Below, one piece after another: positions 43,453 to 51,699 of a stretch of 64,000 nt of DNA (positions are counted from its first letter, which is position 1; every line of letters begins with the position of its first letter). Origin of the DNA: CALXQW01 sp031553045 (GTDB taxonomy: Bacteria; Verrucomicrobiota; Verrucomicrobiia; Opitutales; Intestinicryptomonadaceae). The notes beneath the pieces were generated by a model, which was not told where the DNA came from, made no database searches, and saw nothing but the letters and a program-made list of their open reading frames with translations. The stretch is taken from the NCBI GenBank assembly GCA_031553045.1, contig JAVBLZ010000006.1, positions 496,001-560,000 on the forward strand, read 5' to 3'. The position numbers were made by a program, and so were the translations under genes.

Positions 43453-44697
43453 TTACCACTTAAAACCAAGTTGTAAAGATATGACGTGCGCACAGCCGCC
43501 AAAGTCTCCATTGATAACGTTTGGTTGAGGTGTACCATTAGGATTGTAAGAAGCATTGTTAATAAACACATCATTAAACATGATGTAAGTGTAAGCAAAA
43601 TCAATATTGATACCCTTATACTTATACCCTACGCCTGTTGAAAACCAGATTCTGTCGGAGTCTGGAATACGCGCTGTTCTAAATTCAGCACTTGGAACCG
43701 GAGATTCGTCCCAAGCCGTACCCAATCTGAGCGTCCAATCTTTTGAAACGTAGTAGTGCATACCAAGCGCCACCCTTGAAGTGTTTTTCCAGTTTTCAGG
43801 CGTGTGAGAAATTATCCCACCCCCATTAGCATATTTTATATCCAATTTGTCAAAAGAACTCCACTGTGTAAATGAATAGTCTGCCATCAATGCGATATCT
43901 TCAGCCCAGCCCCAGAAGCGCTGATACATGCCGATAGTGTACACATTGGGAAGCGTTACATCAGCTTCTATATCCGTAACCTTTGTGCCGTTCATCTTCA
44001 TCTCCCCCGATACAGAGTGAGAAACTTGACTGCGATAACTGAAGCCGATATAACCCTGATCATAATATTTTACAGTAACACCCGCATTTGCGCCGCCAGA
44101 CCAGCCGTCTGCAGTCATCTTTATAAAGGCATTGTTTGCTGGATTGACTTGAGAAAGCGTTGCATCAACCATCTGCGCCGAAGCGCCTACTGAGAAAGAA
44201 AGCCAATCGGTAGCTTTATAAACCACGCTTGGGTTAAAATCCAAGGTCATAAGCTGACTTTCCATAGCGTGGTATCTGCCTACCCAGCCGTCTTCATAGT
44301 TTGTACCAAGACCAAAAGGTGAGCTTACGCTTAAAGTAAGCGCCCAATCTTCATCTAACTTGTGCGCAACATACAAATTGGGAACAAGCGCAACTTTGCC
44401 GCCGTTACCGCCACTGTTGCCATAAACAGGATTGCCCCCAACATTTGTGTTTTTGTTTTTAAAAGTAAAATCTGGCACTATTACATTAAGAGCAGTGTCA
44501 ATTTTTGTTTGATAGTCTGCAAATGCAACCGCCGACGGATTCCAGAATGCGGCACTCGCATCCTGATTTGCGTTTACAGTAGCGCCTGCGGTGGCAGTGC
44601 CTATGTTAGATGCACCCTGCTCCAAAACTTGGAACCCGGAACCCCATACGCCAGAATAAACAGCGCATGCCGATATGAATAATAATGATTTTTTCAT
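43453..44697 (-). CDS. Outer membrane transport protein, OmpP1/FadL family
   Basis: A 414-residue beta-barrel protein of the FadL/TodX family, which carries hydrophobic molecules such as long-chain fatty acids across the outer membrane. It has a signal peptide (MKKSLLFISACAVYSGVWG). The N-terminal plug motif is VLEQGASNIGTATAGA, followed by SAAFWNPSAVAF, and FadL-type strands run to the end (LQLGFKW). A perfect 14 bp palindrome is 26 bases before its start. It lies next to the repeat-rich stretch. Confidence 0.87.
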   Translation of the reverse strand: MKKSLLFISACAVYSGVWGSGFQVLEQGASNIGTATAGATVNANQDASAAFWNPSAVAFADYQTKIDTALNVIVPDFTFKNKNTNVGGNPVYGNSGGNGGKVALVPNLYVAHKLDEDWALTLSVSSPFGLGTNYEDGWVGRYHAMESQLMTLDFNPSVVYKATDWLSFSVGASAQMVDATLSQVNPANNAFIKMTADGWSGGANAGVTVKYYDQGYIGFSYRSQVSHSVSGEMKMNGTKVTDIEADVTLPNVYTIGMYQRFWGWAEDIALMADYSFTQWSSFDKLDIKYANGGGIISHTPENWKNTSRVALGMHYYVSKDWTLRLGTAWDESPVPSAEFRTARIPDSDRIWFSTGVGYKYKGINIDFAYTYIMFNDVFINNASYNPNGTPQPNVINGDFGGCAHVISLQLGFKW

Positions 44698-44722
44698 AGT
44701 TTTTAGTGTTGTTAAAGAATGG

Positions 44723-44736
44723 CTTAAAATTTTAAG
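44723..44736. promoter_or_regulatory. 14 bp perfect palindrome upstream of the FadL-type gene
   Basis: CTTAAAATTTTAAG is a perfect palindrome 26 bases upstream of the start codon (on the minus strand), and a CTTG-CCG-CAAG dyad follows next to it. The position suits a repressor operator or a leader hairpin, but AT-rich DNA yields such palindromes readily. Confidence 0.3.
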
Positions 44737-44792
44737 CTTGCCGCAAGAGTAATAAAAAAACTCCCCTTGAAAAGAAAAAAATTTATTTTCAT

Positions 44793-45163
44793 AAAGAAAG
44801 TTTTATAAGTACATCCCAGGCTTTAATATCCTCCCCCACTTTATTTCCCAACAAGACACTAGGCTGTCTGTGCCTGCGGCACAGCATCAAAAAAATCCAA
44901 CTTTAACGCTTAAAGAAAGTTTTGGAAGCACCCCGCACACTTTACCGTTTTGGGTGCACGGATTTCCCAACAATCTGTGCCTACGGCACAGCATCAAAAA
45001 AATCCAACTTTAACGTTTAAAGAAAGTTTTGGAAACACACCCCATACTTTACCGTTTTGGGTGCACGGATTTCCCAACAATCTGTGCCTACGGCACAGCA
45101 TCAAAATAAAATCCAACTTTAACGCTTAAAGAAAGTTTTGGAAACACATCCCCATACTTTACC
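44793..45163. repeat. Tandem repeat array, units of about 107-119 bp
   Basis: Four units begin with AAAGAAAGTTTT at 44793, 44912, 45019 and 45128, spaced 119, 107 and 109 bases. Units 2 and 3 are nearly identical, unit 1 is degenerate, and unit 4 is cut off where it runs into the 130 bp inverted-repeat element. Each complete unit contains a hairpin CTGTGCC-TAC-GGCACAG (44868-44884, 44975-44991, 45082-45098). No open frame of useful length crosses them. Identical rather than varied sequence between hairpins rules out a CRISPR array. Confidence 0.85.
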
Positions 45164-45293
45164 GTTTTGGCAGCACGGTTTGGATGAAGAACAAGGCGCA
45201 AGGGTGTGAGGCGGTGGGAATGTACTAATGTACATGACCAGTGCCGAAGCGCCCGCAGCAACGCAGTTATTCGCCAAACAAGTCTGCCAAAAC
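45164..45293. repeat. 130 bp inverted-repeat (MITE- or hairpin-like) element
   Basis: The ends are perfect 10 bp inverted repeats, GTTTTGGCAG (45164-45173) and CTGCCAAAAC (45284-45293). The centre is a palindrome ATGTAC-TAAT-GTACAT (45220-45235), almost exactly midway. The two arms are complementary over much of their length, so the whole element can fold into one long imperfect hairpin. Its GC content is higher than the surroundings. The right end shares one base with the TAG stop of the LOG-family gene. It has no coding capacity for a transposase. Size and symmetry recall ERIC/MITE-type repeats, but the sequence is not ERIC. Confidence 0.75.
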
Positions 45294-46282
45294 TAGAAGT
45301 ATATGCGTTCCAGCTCTGACGTTATGTAATTGTAAGCTTCATCCACGTCGTCCGCATAATGGAAGAATTTTGTATCTTCTTCATTTATGACGCCAGTTTT
45401 TATCCATTGTTTAAAGTCAACCACGCTAGTCCAAAACTCTTTACCATAAAGCACAATGGGTATGTAATTTTTTGTTTTACGAGTTTTCATCAATGTAAAC
45501 ACTTCAAAAAATTCATCAAAAGTACCCGTACCGCCTGGGAACACCACCAACGCCTTTGCAAAAAATAAGAGCCAGAACTTGCGCATTAAAAAGTAATTGA
45601 AATTAAACCATGCATCGGGGGAAACGTAGTCATTCCTGCGCTGTTCGTCAGGGATGAATATTGTAAGCCCAGCCGTTTTGCCCCCGGCCATAAATGCGCC
45701 TTTGTTTGCAGCCTCCATAATGCCAGGGCCACCGCCCGTCATGATGTAAAACTTGTCTTCATCGGCGATTTTAAGCAGATTCGTCCACTCTTGAATACGC
45801 CTTGCCAGCACCTCTGCATCGGTATAATATTTCGACATTTTTACCGCTGTTTGTGCGGCTTCAAGCGCAGATCTATCTTTTTCATCAATTTTTTTCTGGC
45901 GTGCCAAATTCTTTTTTAGAGCCGCCAAATTTGCCTTGGCGACACTCTCACTTTTAATCTGAGCAGAACCAAAAATTGTAATTGTATTTTGTATTTTTGC
46001 CTTTTCAAAAATCATGGAAGGCATCATCAAATCTCTTTGTATGCGCAAGAGACGCTCAGACATATCTTTGAATGACGCCTCAATAGGCTGCAATGCAAAG
46101 CTGGATTCGCCTATAACTTCTTCTTTGAGGCGCTTGATTTTTTTCACCTCTCCAAAACCCTTGGCAAACCCCTGCACCACGGCAGAATTTACAATCGCAT
46201 TTTTACTTGCGGTTTTTTTTGAAGATGATTTTTTTGCGGAAGATTTTTTTGCCACCGCCTTGGAGGAAGAAGATTTTGCCAT
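45293..46282 (-). CDS. LOG-family (TIGR00730-like) protein with H1-like tail
   Basis: A 329-residue cytoplasmic protein. The LOG/lysine-decarboxylase-like domain (about 110-325) has GGGPGIMEAANKGA and PGGTGTFDEFFEVF, the nucleotide-binding signature. Known relatives release cytokinin bases from nucleotides or hydrolyse nucleoside monophosphates. The first 30 residues are a Lys/Ser/Ala tail (KAVAKKSSAKKSSSKK) resembling histone H1-like proteins, which is unusual for this family. It starts 2 bases after the TIG lipoprotein gene. Its stop codon touches the 130 bp inverted-repeat element. Confidence 0.85.
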   Translation of the reverse strand: MAKSSSSKAVAKKSSAKKSSSKKTASKNAIVNSAVVQGFAKGFGEVKKIKRLKEEVIGESSFALQPIEASFKDMSERLLRIQRDLMMPSMIFEKAKIQNTITIFGSAQIKSESVAKANLAALKKNLARQKKIDEKDRSALEAAQTAVKMSKYYTDAEVLARRIQEWTNLLKIADEDKFYIMTGGGPGIMEAANKGAFMAGGKTAGLTIFIPDEQRRNDYVSPDAWFNFNYFLMRKFWLLFFAKALVVFPGGTGTFDEFFEVFTLMKTRKTKNYIPIVLYGKEFWTSVVDFKQWIKTGVINEEDTKFFHYADDVDEAYNYITSELERIYF

Positions 46283-46284
46283 GA

Positions 46285-47232
46285 CTACTTTTCTTGTTTT
46301 GCCTCAGCTTTTACAGAAGACTCAGAAATAGTTATTTCTACGGGAATAACCTTTTCATTGAAACCCTTTGCATTGACGTATATTGCGCCCTTTGCTTCTG
46401 AAACAAATTCAACAGGAACGCTGATAGATGTCTGCCCTGCGGGAACTACAACTTCAGGCATAACAACGGCACTCGGGATATTTGTTTTAACGTCTATTTG
46501 GTAACCTTCTTCCGGCGCTTTAAATCCGATTTCAAAAATCATATTTACGGAGTCTCCAACATCCAAGACAACTGCAGCCGGAGAAACCCGCATATCTGAG
46601 GCGTCAACCCTGAAGCTGCCAACCCAGATTCTGTCGCTCTGGCTCACGATTTCCAAATCGTAATTTTTGCCGGCATCAATAGGAGGCACTATGAAAGACA
46701 TTGTTGTACGTGAAACAAATTCAGTATCAGCGTCAACACCGCCGATTACAACTTTATCCAACCTGTCAAAGCCGCTACCCAATATTGTGATTGCCGCACC
46801 AACGCAACCCCTATCGCTCTGCGCATTGACAACGTATCTGGTTATGACATTGAGTTCATAAAGCGTGGGGCTTTGTATTCTCTTTTCTATTATACCTGAA
46901 GAACCCATGTCAGACATATATTTTACATAGAAATAATATTTTGCGTTTGTCCTGCCTTTGGGCAAGGTGTAGTCATATTCAAAAACTCTTTGTTCTGAAA
47001 TTCCAGATACTATTTTCATGGGTTTTTCTTCACCGTCTATTACAACAAAAGGCTCAAGAGTGCCAGGGACGATAGAACCGTCATTGATATATGCGCTAAA
47101 GCTAAGCGTATAGACTCTGGATGAATTTTCAGGAACAGTTGTGGGCGTAAGGTTTGTCAAACCGCCACAAGCCGACAAAAGCAAGAGCGCCAAAATTGAT
47201 GATAAAGATGTTATTTTCTTTGCAATGTTCAT
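46285..47232 (-). CDS. Lipoprotein with IPT/TIG domain, unknown function
   Basis: A 315-residue lipoprotein (lipobox LLSAC, Cys22). A TIG-like immunoglobulin fold covers about 135-210 (GAAITILGSGFDRLDKVVIGG), preceded and followed by other beta-rich parts. The C-terminal region contains Calx-like strands (VVVPAGQTSISVPVEFVSEA). It is probably periplasmic or surface-exposed and involved in binding. It is transcribed with the LOG-family gene and divergent from hemW. No specific function can be given. Confidence 0.7.
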   Translation of the reverse strand: MNIAKKITSLSSILALLLLSACGGLTNLTPTTVPENSSRVYTLSFSAYINDGSIVPGTLEPFVVIDGEEKPMKIVSGISEQRVFEYDYTLPKGRTNAKYYFYVKYMSDMGSSGIIEKRIQSPTLYELNVITRYVVNAQSDRGCVGAAITILGSGFDRLDKVVIGGVDADTEFVSRTTMSFIVPPIDAGKNYDLEIVSQSDRIWVGSFRVDASDMRVSPAAVVLDVGDSVNMIFEIGFKAPEEGYQIDVKTNIPSAVVMPEVVVPAGQTSISVPVEFVSEAKGAIYVNAKGFNEKVIPVEITISESSVKAEAKQEK

Positions 47233-47327
47233 ACCGATTTATAATTATTAATTGTTTGTAAATCTAATAATTATTTTTCGCTGTGCAAGACAAAGATAGA
47301 GAGATTTTTGACAAAGCCCATACGCTG

Positions 47328-48470
47328 ATGGGCATATATTTGCATGTCCCATTTTGCGCCAGAATTTGTGATTTTTGCGCTTTTTACAAAACCAAGCCCA
47401 ATTTTGGCGATATAGAAAATTATCTGCAAAACCTCAAAAAAGAAGTTGATTGGCGTTTGGATGAAGGCTTGACGAACACCCCCATACACACGATGTTCTG
47501 GGGCGGAGGCACACCCGCAATGCTTTCCGAAAACCACATAGAAGCCACGGCAAAAATTTTTGAACATGTTTTGCCAAAATATGAATGGACTATCGAGGCC
47601 GCACCCTCTTCAATAAATAAATCAAAGCTGAAATTGTTTAAAGATTTGGGGGTTACAAGAATTTCTTTGGGCGTGCAAAGTTTTAATAAGGACACTCTCG
47701 ACGCCTTGGGGCGTCCGCATTCCCTTTCTGCGGCGCTCAGGGCCATCGACGATATTGCGGAAACGGGCTTTGAAAAATTCTCCCTAGACTTGATATTTTC
47801 CGCCCCGAATCAAACCCATTCCGATTTTGAAAAAGATCTGCTTTTTGCCTCAAAAACTCCCGTGAATCACATAAGCGCATATTGTCTGGAATTTGAAAGC
47901 GGGACTTCTTGTTGCGGCGGAAAAGAAAAGTCTATAGAGCAGGAAAACAAAGAGGCGGACTTTGTAGAGCAAGCTATGCAAACTTTACCCTCTTTGGGTT
48001 TTAAGCAGTATGAAATTTCAAACTTTGCAAAAGAAGGTTTTGAGTGCATTCATAATTTGATAACTTGGAATATGGGCTCATGGCTTGGGTTTGGACCATC
48101 CGCAGCATCTCAGTTTGGGGGGCTGCGGTTTAGAAACCCGCCCTCTTTGCAAGATTGGGCAAACACACAAAATTCATCAGAAAAAAAGTTTGACGACCTT
48201 GTAAAACTCGACGACGAAGAATTATTTTCAAGCGCATTGATTTTTGGTCTGCGTTTGACAAACGGCGTAGATTTACAAAGCCTGAGTATGCGCTATCAAA
48301 ATGCCGACATAAAAAAATATGAAGCCAAGCTTGATCACCTCTCAAAAGAAGGTTTTTTGGAAATCATAATTAAACGCAACCCATGCGGATACCAAATTGG
48401 CAAAATTATCCGCCTTACACCAAAAGGCAGAATGTTAGCCGATGCAGTGGCGGTAGAGTTGTTAGACTAA
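47328..48470 (+). CDS. hemW: Radical SAM heme chaperone HemW
   Basis: A 380-residue HemN-like radical SAM protein. The 4Fe-4S motif is FCARICDFCAFY with Cys10, Cys14 and Cys17. The SAM region has FWGGGTPAML, and the VTRISLGVQSFN and RPHSLSAALRAI motifs follow. A C-terminal winged-helix HemN_C domain ends the protein. HemW inserts heme into respiratory proteins and is not the oxygen-independent coproporphyrinogen oxidase it is often labelled as. The ATG at 47328 places the motif at the usual distance; the frame also allows GTG at 47283. Neither has a clear ribosome binding site. Confidence 0.87.
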   Translation: MGIYLHVPFCARICDFCAFYKTKPNFGDIENYLQNLKKEVDWRLDEGLTNTPIHTMFWGGGTPAMLSENHIEATAKIFEHVLPKYEWTIEAAPSSINKSKLKLFKDLGVTRISLGVQSFNKDTLDALGRPHSLSAALRAIDDIAETGFEKFSLDLIFSAPNQTHSDFEKDLLFASKTPVNHISAYCLEFESGTSCCGGKEKSIEQENKEADFVEQAMQTLPSLGFKQYEISNFAKEGFECIHNLITWNMGSWLGFGPSAASQFGGLRFRNPPSLQDWANTQNSSEKKFDDLVKLDDEELFSSALIFGLRLTNGVDLQSLSMRYQNADIKKYEAKLDHLSKEGFLEIIIKRNPCGYQIGKIIRLTPKGRMLADAVAVELLD

Positions 48471-48498
48471 ACCAAATATGGTTTAAATAGCAATCAAA

Positions 48499-48999
48499 CT
48501 AATCTGAAAGTGCAGAAGGTGAAACCAAAAACACCAAAGACCAGATACCGTAAGGATGAAGGTGGGAAGGTTTTTCATTCATGATAAACATTGCCATACT
48601 GGCTTTGTGAAAAATTGTTTTGCATGAAGAATCTTTACAACCCAAAAGCAGATCTGCAAAAGATTCAAGATTGGGGTTGTGCCCCACTACCATTATGTCT
48701 TTATCAAAAGGCGCAATTAAAGAAACGCTTTTGGCTATTTCATGAGGACTGCTGGAAGGCTTTAAACAAGCGGTTTCTACAAGCGGCGCCGAAAGCTTCA
48801 AACATTTTTTAAAAGATTCCGCCGTCTGAAAAGCCCTTGATAATGGGCTGTGCCATATCTCGACAATTTCGGAAAATATGGACGGCTGCAATGTGGAGCA
48901 CATCTTGGTTATTTGTTCAGACCCCCTTGCGCTAAGCTCTCTTTTTTCATCGGGCCAAGTGTCTCTTGCGTGGGCGTGTCTTAATAAAAATAGTCTCAT
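48499..48999 (-). CDS. sixA: SixA-like phosphohistidine phosphatase
   Basis: A 166-residue histidine phosphatase. The phospho-acceptor motif is LLRHAHA at residues 5-11 (Arg7, His8), and the second His-containing block is MVVGHNPNLE near residue 105. SixA removes phosphate from histidine phosphotransfer proteins such as ArcB or the nitrogen PTS. It is a single gene convergent with hemW and divergent from none nearby; its partner kinase is not in the window. Confidence 0.85.
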   Translation of the reverse strand: MRLFLLRHAHARDTWPDEKRELSARGSEQITKMCSTLQPSIFSEIVEIWHSPLSRAFQTAESFKKCLKLSAPLVETACLKPSSSPHEIAKSVSLIAPFDKDIMVVGHNPNLESFADLLLGCKDSSCKTIFHKASMAMFIMNEKPSHLHPYGIWSLVFLVSPSALSD

Positions 49000-49073
49000 T
49001 CGAGGGATCAGTTAAAATTATTTTTTTTAATTTTGCGACAAAATTTTTAGACAAAATTAAGAATAGTTTAAAA

Positions 49074-49106
49074 TAAAAAAAACCGTCTTTAATTATATAA
49101 AACGGT
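49074..49106 (-). terminator. Intrinsic terminator for the PEP-CTERM gene
   Basis: On the minus strand ACCGTTTTA pairs with TAAAGACGGT (one bulged base), followed by an eight-T run. It lies about 18 bases beyond the PEP-CTERM stop. Confidence 0.75.
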
Positions 49107-49123
49107 CTTTGAAAATTCTTATA

Positions 49124-51172
49124 CTACATTTTTCTTTTACGTCTGTACGCCACAAAGAAAGCAGCCAAAGAAAAAATCAAGGCGTATGTGGAAGGCTCGG
49201 GTATTGCAAACATCAAATGCAGACCTTGAGCATCAGCAAATAATCTCGCTTTAACCTCATCCGGCAAAGTCATACCGTTTATTGCCAAGTTGATGTCCTC
49301 GATAGCTATGCCTGAAATTGAGCCCGAAGAAAGTTCCATAACATCATAAGTATGGTCTAAAATGTAAGCATCTAAATTAATGCTCAAATTGAATTTTCCC
49401 TCATACCCAACCGCCCTTTCAAGATTGCCGCTAAGCAACAACCTGTCTTGCGCAAGGCCGTCTATATCCATTTCATAAGTGCCGCCAGACCAGATAAAAT
49501 CTGTAGCCATCAACTTGCCGATTTTTTCGGTAGTGTTCACAACGCCAAATTTCCCGCCCTGCAAAAGCACCCTGCCAATACCCCAGTCAGACTTGCCGCC
49601 ATTGCTTGTTATATAAAGCGCACCAGAGTTAATTGTAGTGTCGCCCCTGTAATATACAGCGCCCCTGAAATATTGCGTACCCGTACCGTTTTTCACAAAA
49701 GACAATTGAGAATTTGTGTAGGTGTAAGGCGTATCGGCAGTGCCATAGTCATGTATCCTGCCAGTGTAAGTTTCTTCAGTTGAGCCTGTAATGGTTATTA
49801 TAGTGCCACCCTTATTGTTCTGGTAGTCGGTGGAAATCCTATTAGACGTGGTATTCTGCCCGCCAGAGATGCCGCCGACACTCAGAGTTGTAATTTTTGA
49901 ACTGTTAGCGCCGCCGTCAAAAACTATTGCGCCGTCGCCAATCAAGTTACCCTTAATTTCAAAAGTGGTTGAACTGTGCGAAATGTCTATAATGGAAGCG
50001 GTGCTTGCAGATTTTGATGCGTAAAAGAAATTCCTAAAATCGCCTTCAATCACTGTTTTACCTATGAATGTGGCTCTGCGCACGGCAATATCCGCAGAAC
50101 CTATCGTGGTTGTGCCGACATAGTTATAGAAATAAAAGCCTTGGTCTGAGCTGCCTTCCAAGGTGTTATCAGCATTTTTACCGCCAATATTTGTTGACGT
50201 TATAGAACCTATGTACGTATCATCATATACCTTAAATTCCAACTTTGATTGGTCTGAAGTTTCAGATTCTGAAAGCGTTTTGCCCAAAACTATTGACCCA
50301 ACTTTTACGGGATATTTTTCCGAAGTTTTTACAGCCTTTGTATAGAGTAAAACCTGTGCGGCATTGGCAGCCGCAGATGTATGCACGTTTAAATTGCTGA
50401 TATCAACATAGCCGTCCATAAAGCTGGATGTATCGGCAGTATATGTAGAATACCTGAATATGCCATTGTCCCCCATGTTCACGGAATTGCCAGACTTTAT
50501 AATAAAGTCTGGAGAGGTTGCGAGCGTGCCCGTGCCCGCCGTATTTACAGGCTTAACAAATTGCATTGTACCGCCCGAAATATTGATATTGCCGTCATTT
50601 GAAAATTTTGTGGTAAAAATACTCAATACGCCGCCCGTCAAATCTACGCTTGTTGCCGTGGGTTTTGTAGAATCACCCAGATTGAGAGTTACAACAAAGT
50701 ATCTATCGTTGGCAGCGCCGAAGCTAAGCGTGCCTTTTTTGACCTCCAAAGCTTTGGCGTTCACGGTCATTGCATTGGTAGCCTGAGATTTGCGTATGGT
50801 CATCGTATCCGCCTGGTCTTGCACGATTTTACCAACAGTAAGCGTTGCCGTACCGGTATAAAAATGCCAGTTACCAGTGGCAGAACCCGTATTGTTGATA
50901 CTTGCCAGATTCATGGTGCCACTTGAAAGGTTAATCGTAGAACCCGCAGTAACGGTATTCATCCTGTAAATATTGAGTTCAGGATCGTCAATAAGGACAT
51001 CATCCACAATATTCACCTGAGTATCGGGATTTAAACTCCAGTTAGCTTTTGTCGTAAGAGTTTGGGTTGTACCGCCGCCATAATTCCAATAATAGTGCTT
51101 AACTTCAGCAAAGGCCGAGACGCTAAGCATGGACAATAATGACATTATTAAAACTTTTGTAATATTTCTCAT
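49124..51172 (-). CDS. PEP-CTERM sorting-domain protein, beta-helix/autotransporter-like
   Basis: A 682-residue exported protein. It has a signal peptide (to about residue 22, MLSVSAFA), a long Ser/Thr/Gly/Asn-rich beta-strand body, and a C-terminal sorting signal. The signal has Pro658-Glu659-Pro660, then a hydrophobic helix (YALIFSLAAFFVAY) and a basic end (RRKRKM). Segments such as GAIVFDGGANSSKITTLSVGG and VKNGTGTQYFRGAVYYRG resemble autotransporter-associated repeats. Exosortase is expected to process this tail, but no exosortase is in the window. It is probably a cell-surface or matrix protein. Confidence 0.85.
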   Translation of the reverse strand: MRNITKVLIMSLLSMLSVSAFAEVKHYYWNYGGGTTQTLTTKANWSLNPDTQVNIVDDVLIDDPELNIYRMNTVTAGSTINLSSGTMNLASINNTGSATGNWHFYTGTATLTVGKIVQDQADTMTIRKSQATNAMTVNAKALEVKKGTLSFGAANDRYFVVTLNLGDSTKPTATSVDLTGGVLSIFTTKFSNDGNINISGGTMQFVKPVNTAGTGTLATSPDFIIKSGNSVNMGDNGIFRYSTYTADTSSFMDGYVDISNLNVHTSAAANAAQVLLYTKAVKTSEKYPVKVGSIVLGKTLSESETSDQSKLEFKVYDDTYIGSITSTNIGGKNADNTLEGSSDQGFYFYNYVGTTTIGSADIAVRRATFIGKTVIEGDFRNFFYASKSASTASIIDISHSSTTFEIKGNLIGDGAIVFDGGANSSKITTLSVGGISGGQNTTSNRISTDYQNNKGGTIITITGSTEETYTGRIHDYGTADTPYTYTNSQLSFVKNGTGTQYFRGAVYYRGDTTINSGALYITSNGGKSDWGIGRVLLQGGKFGVVNTTEKIGKLMATDFIWSGGTYEMDIDGLAQDRLLLSGNLERAVGYEGKFNLSINLDAYILDHTYDVMELSSGSISGIAIEDINLAINGMTLPDEVKARLFADAQGLHLMFAIPEPSTYALIFSLAAFFVAYRRKRKM

Positions 51173-51264
51173 CTTAATTTTAGTTATGGCTCATATTTTT
51201 GGAAACTTTCCAACATAGTCAACCCCTTAAATCGCACACTTTTAACGAAATTTACAAAACGTTT

Positions 51265-51699
51265 TTACAGTAATTTTATCAGGTGGAGATTATCGCTCAA
51301 TATGTCAAATGAAACCCTTAATGCCGATGAATCCAGAAAAGAAGCTATATTCTCAGGCCATTCTATACAAAAGATTTTTGGGGCGGCTACAAGCTCGTCG
51401 ATGAGCAAATTGTCATAGTCATTTTCACTCTCCAACCTATAAGCGTCAATATGGACAAAATTAAAAAATTTCCCTCTATATATACTATATATATTGTAAG
51501 AGGGACTTTTTACGGTGTCAATAATACCCAAGCCCAAGGCAAGACCTTTGGCAAAAGTTGTTTTACCGCTGCCCAAATCGCCATACAGAGCAAGTATCAC
51601 GCCGTCTGAAAGTTCAGACGCAAGCCTCCGTCCTAATGCAAAAGTTTCCTCGGCGCTTTTTGTTGTTACGCCGACCTTTAACTCTGCAAGACAACTCAT
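51265..51699 (-). CDS. tsaE: tRNA threonylcarbamoyladenosine biosynthesis ATPase TsaE
   Basis: A 144-residue P-loop ATPase with Walker A GDLGSGKTT (residues 41-49) and the family blocks SPSYNIYSIY and FVHIDAYRLE. It works with TsaB and TsaD to make t6A37 in ANN-decoding tRNAs. Its ATG overlaps the stop of the upstream aminotransferase by 4 bases. Confidence 0.92.
   Translation of the reverse strand: MSCLAELKVGVTTKSAEETFALGRRLASELSDGVILALYGDLGSGKTTFAKGLALGLGIIDTVKSPSYNIYSIYRGKFFNFVHIDAYRLESENDYDNLLIDELVAAPKIFCIEWPENIASFLDSSALRVSFDILSDNLHLIKLL

Noticed and set aside
44793..45163. CRISPR array
   Set aside because: The units are about 107-119 bp and near-identical throughout; there are no short repeats with unique spacers and no cas genes.
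48469..48484. Terminator after hemW (AAACCA/TGGTTT hairpin)
   Set aside because: The hairpin is perfect but short and AT-rich, and no T tract follows on either strand.
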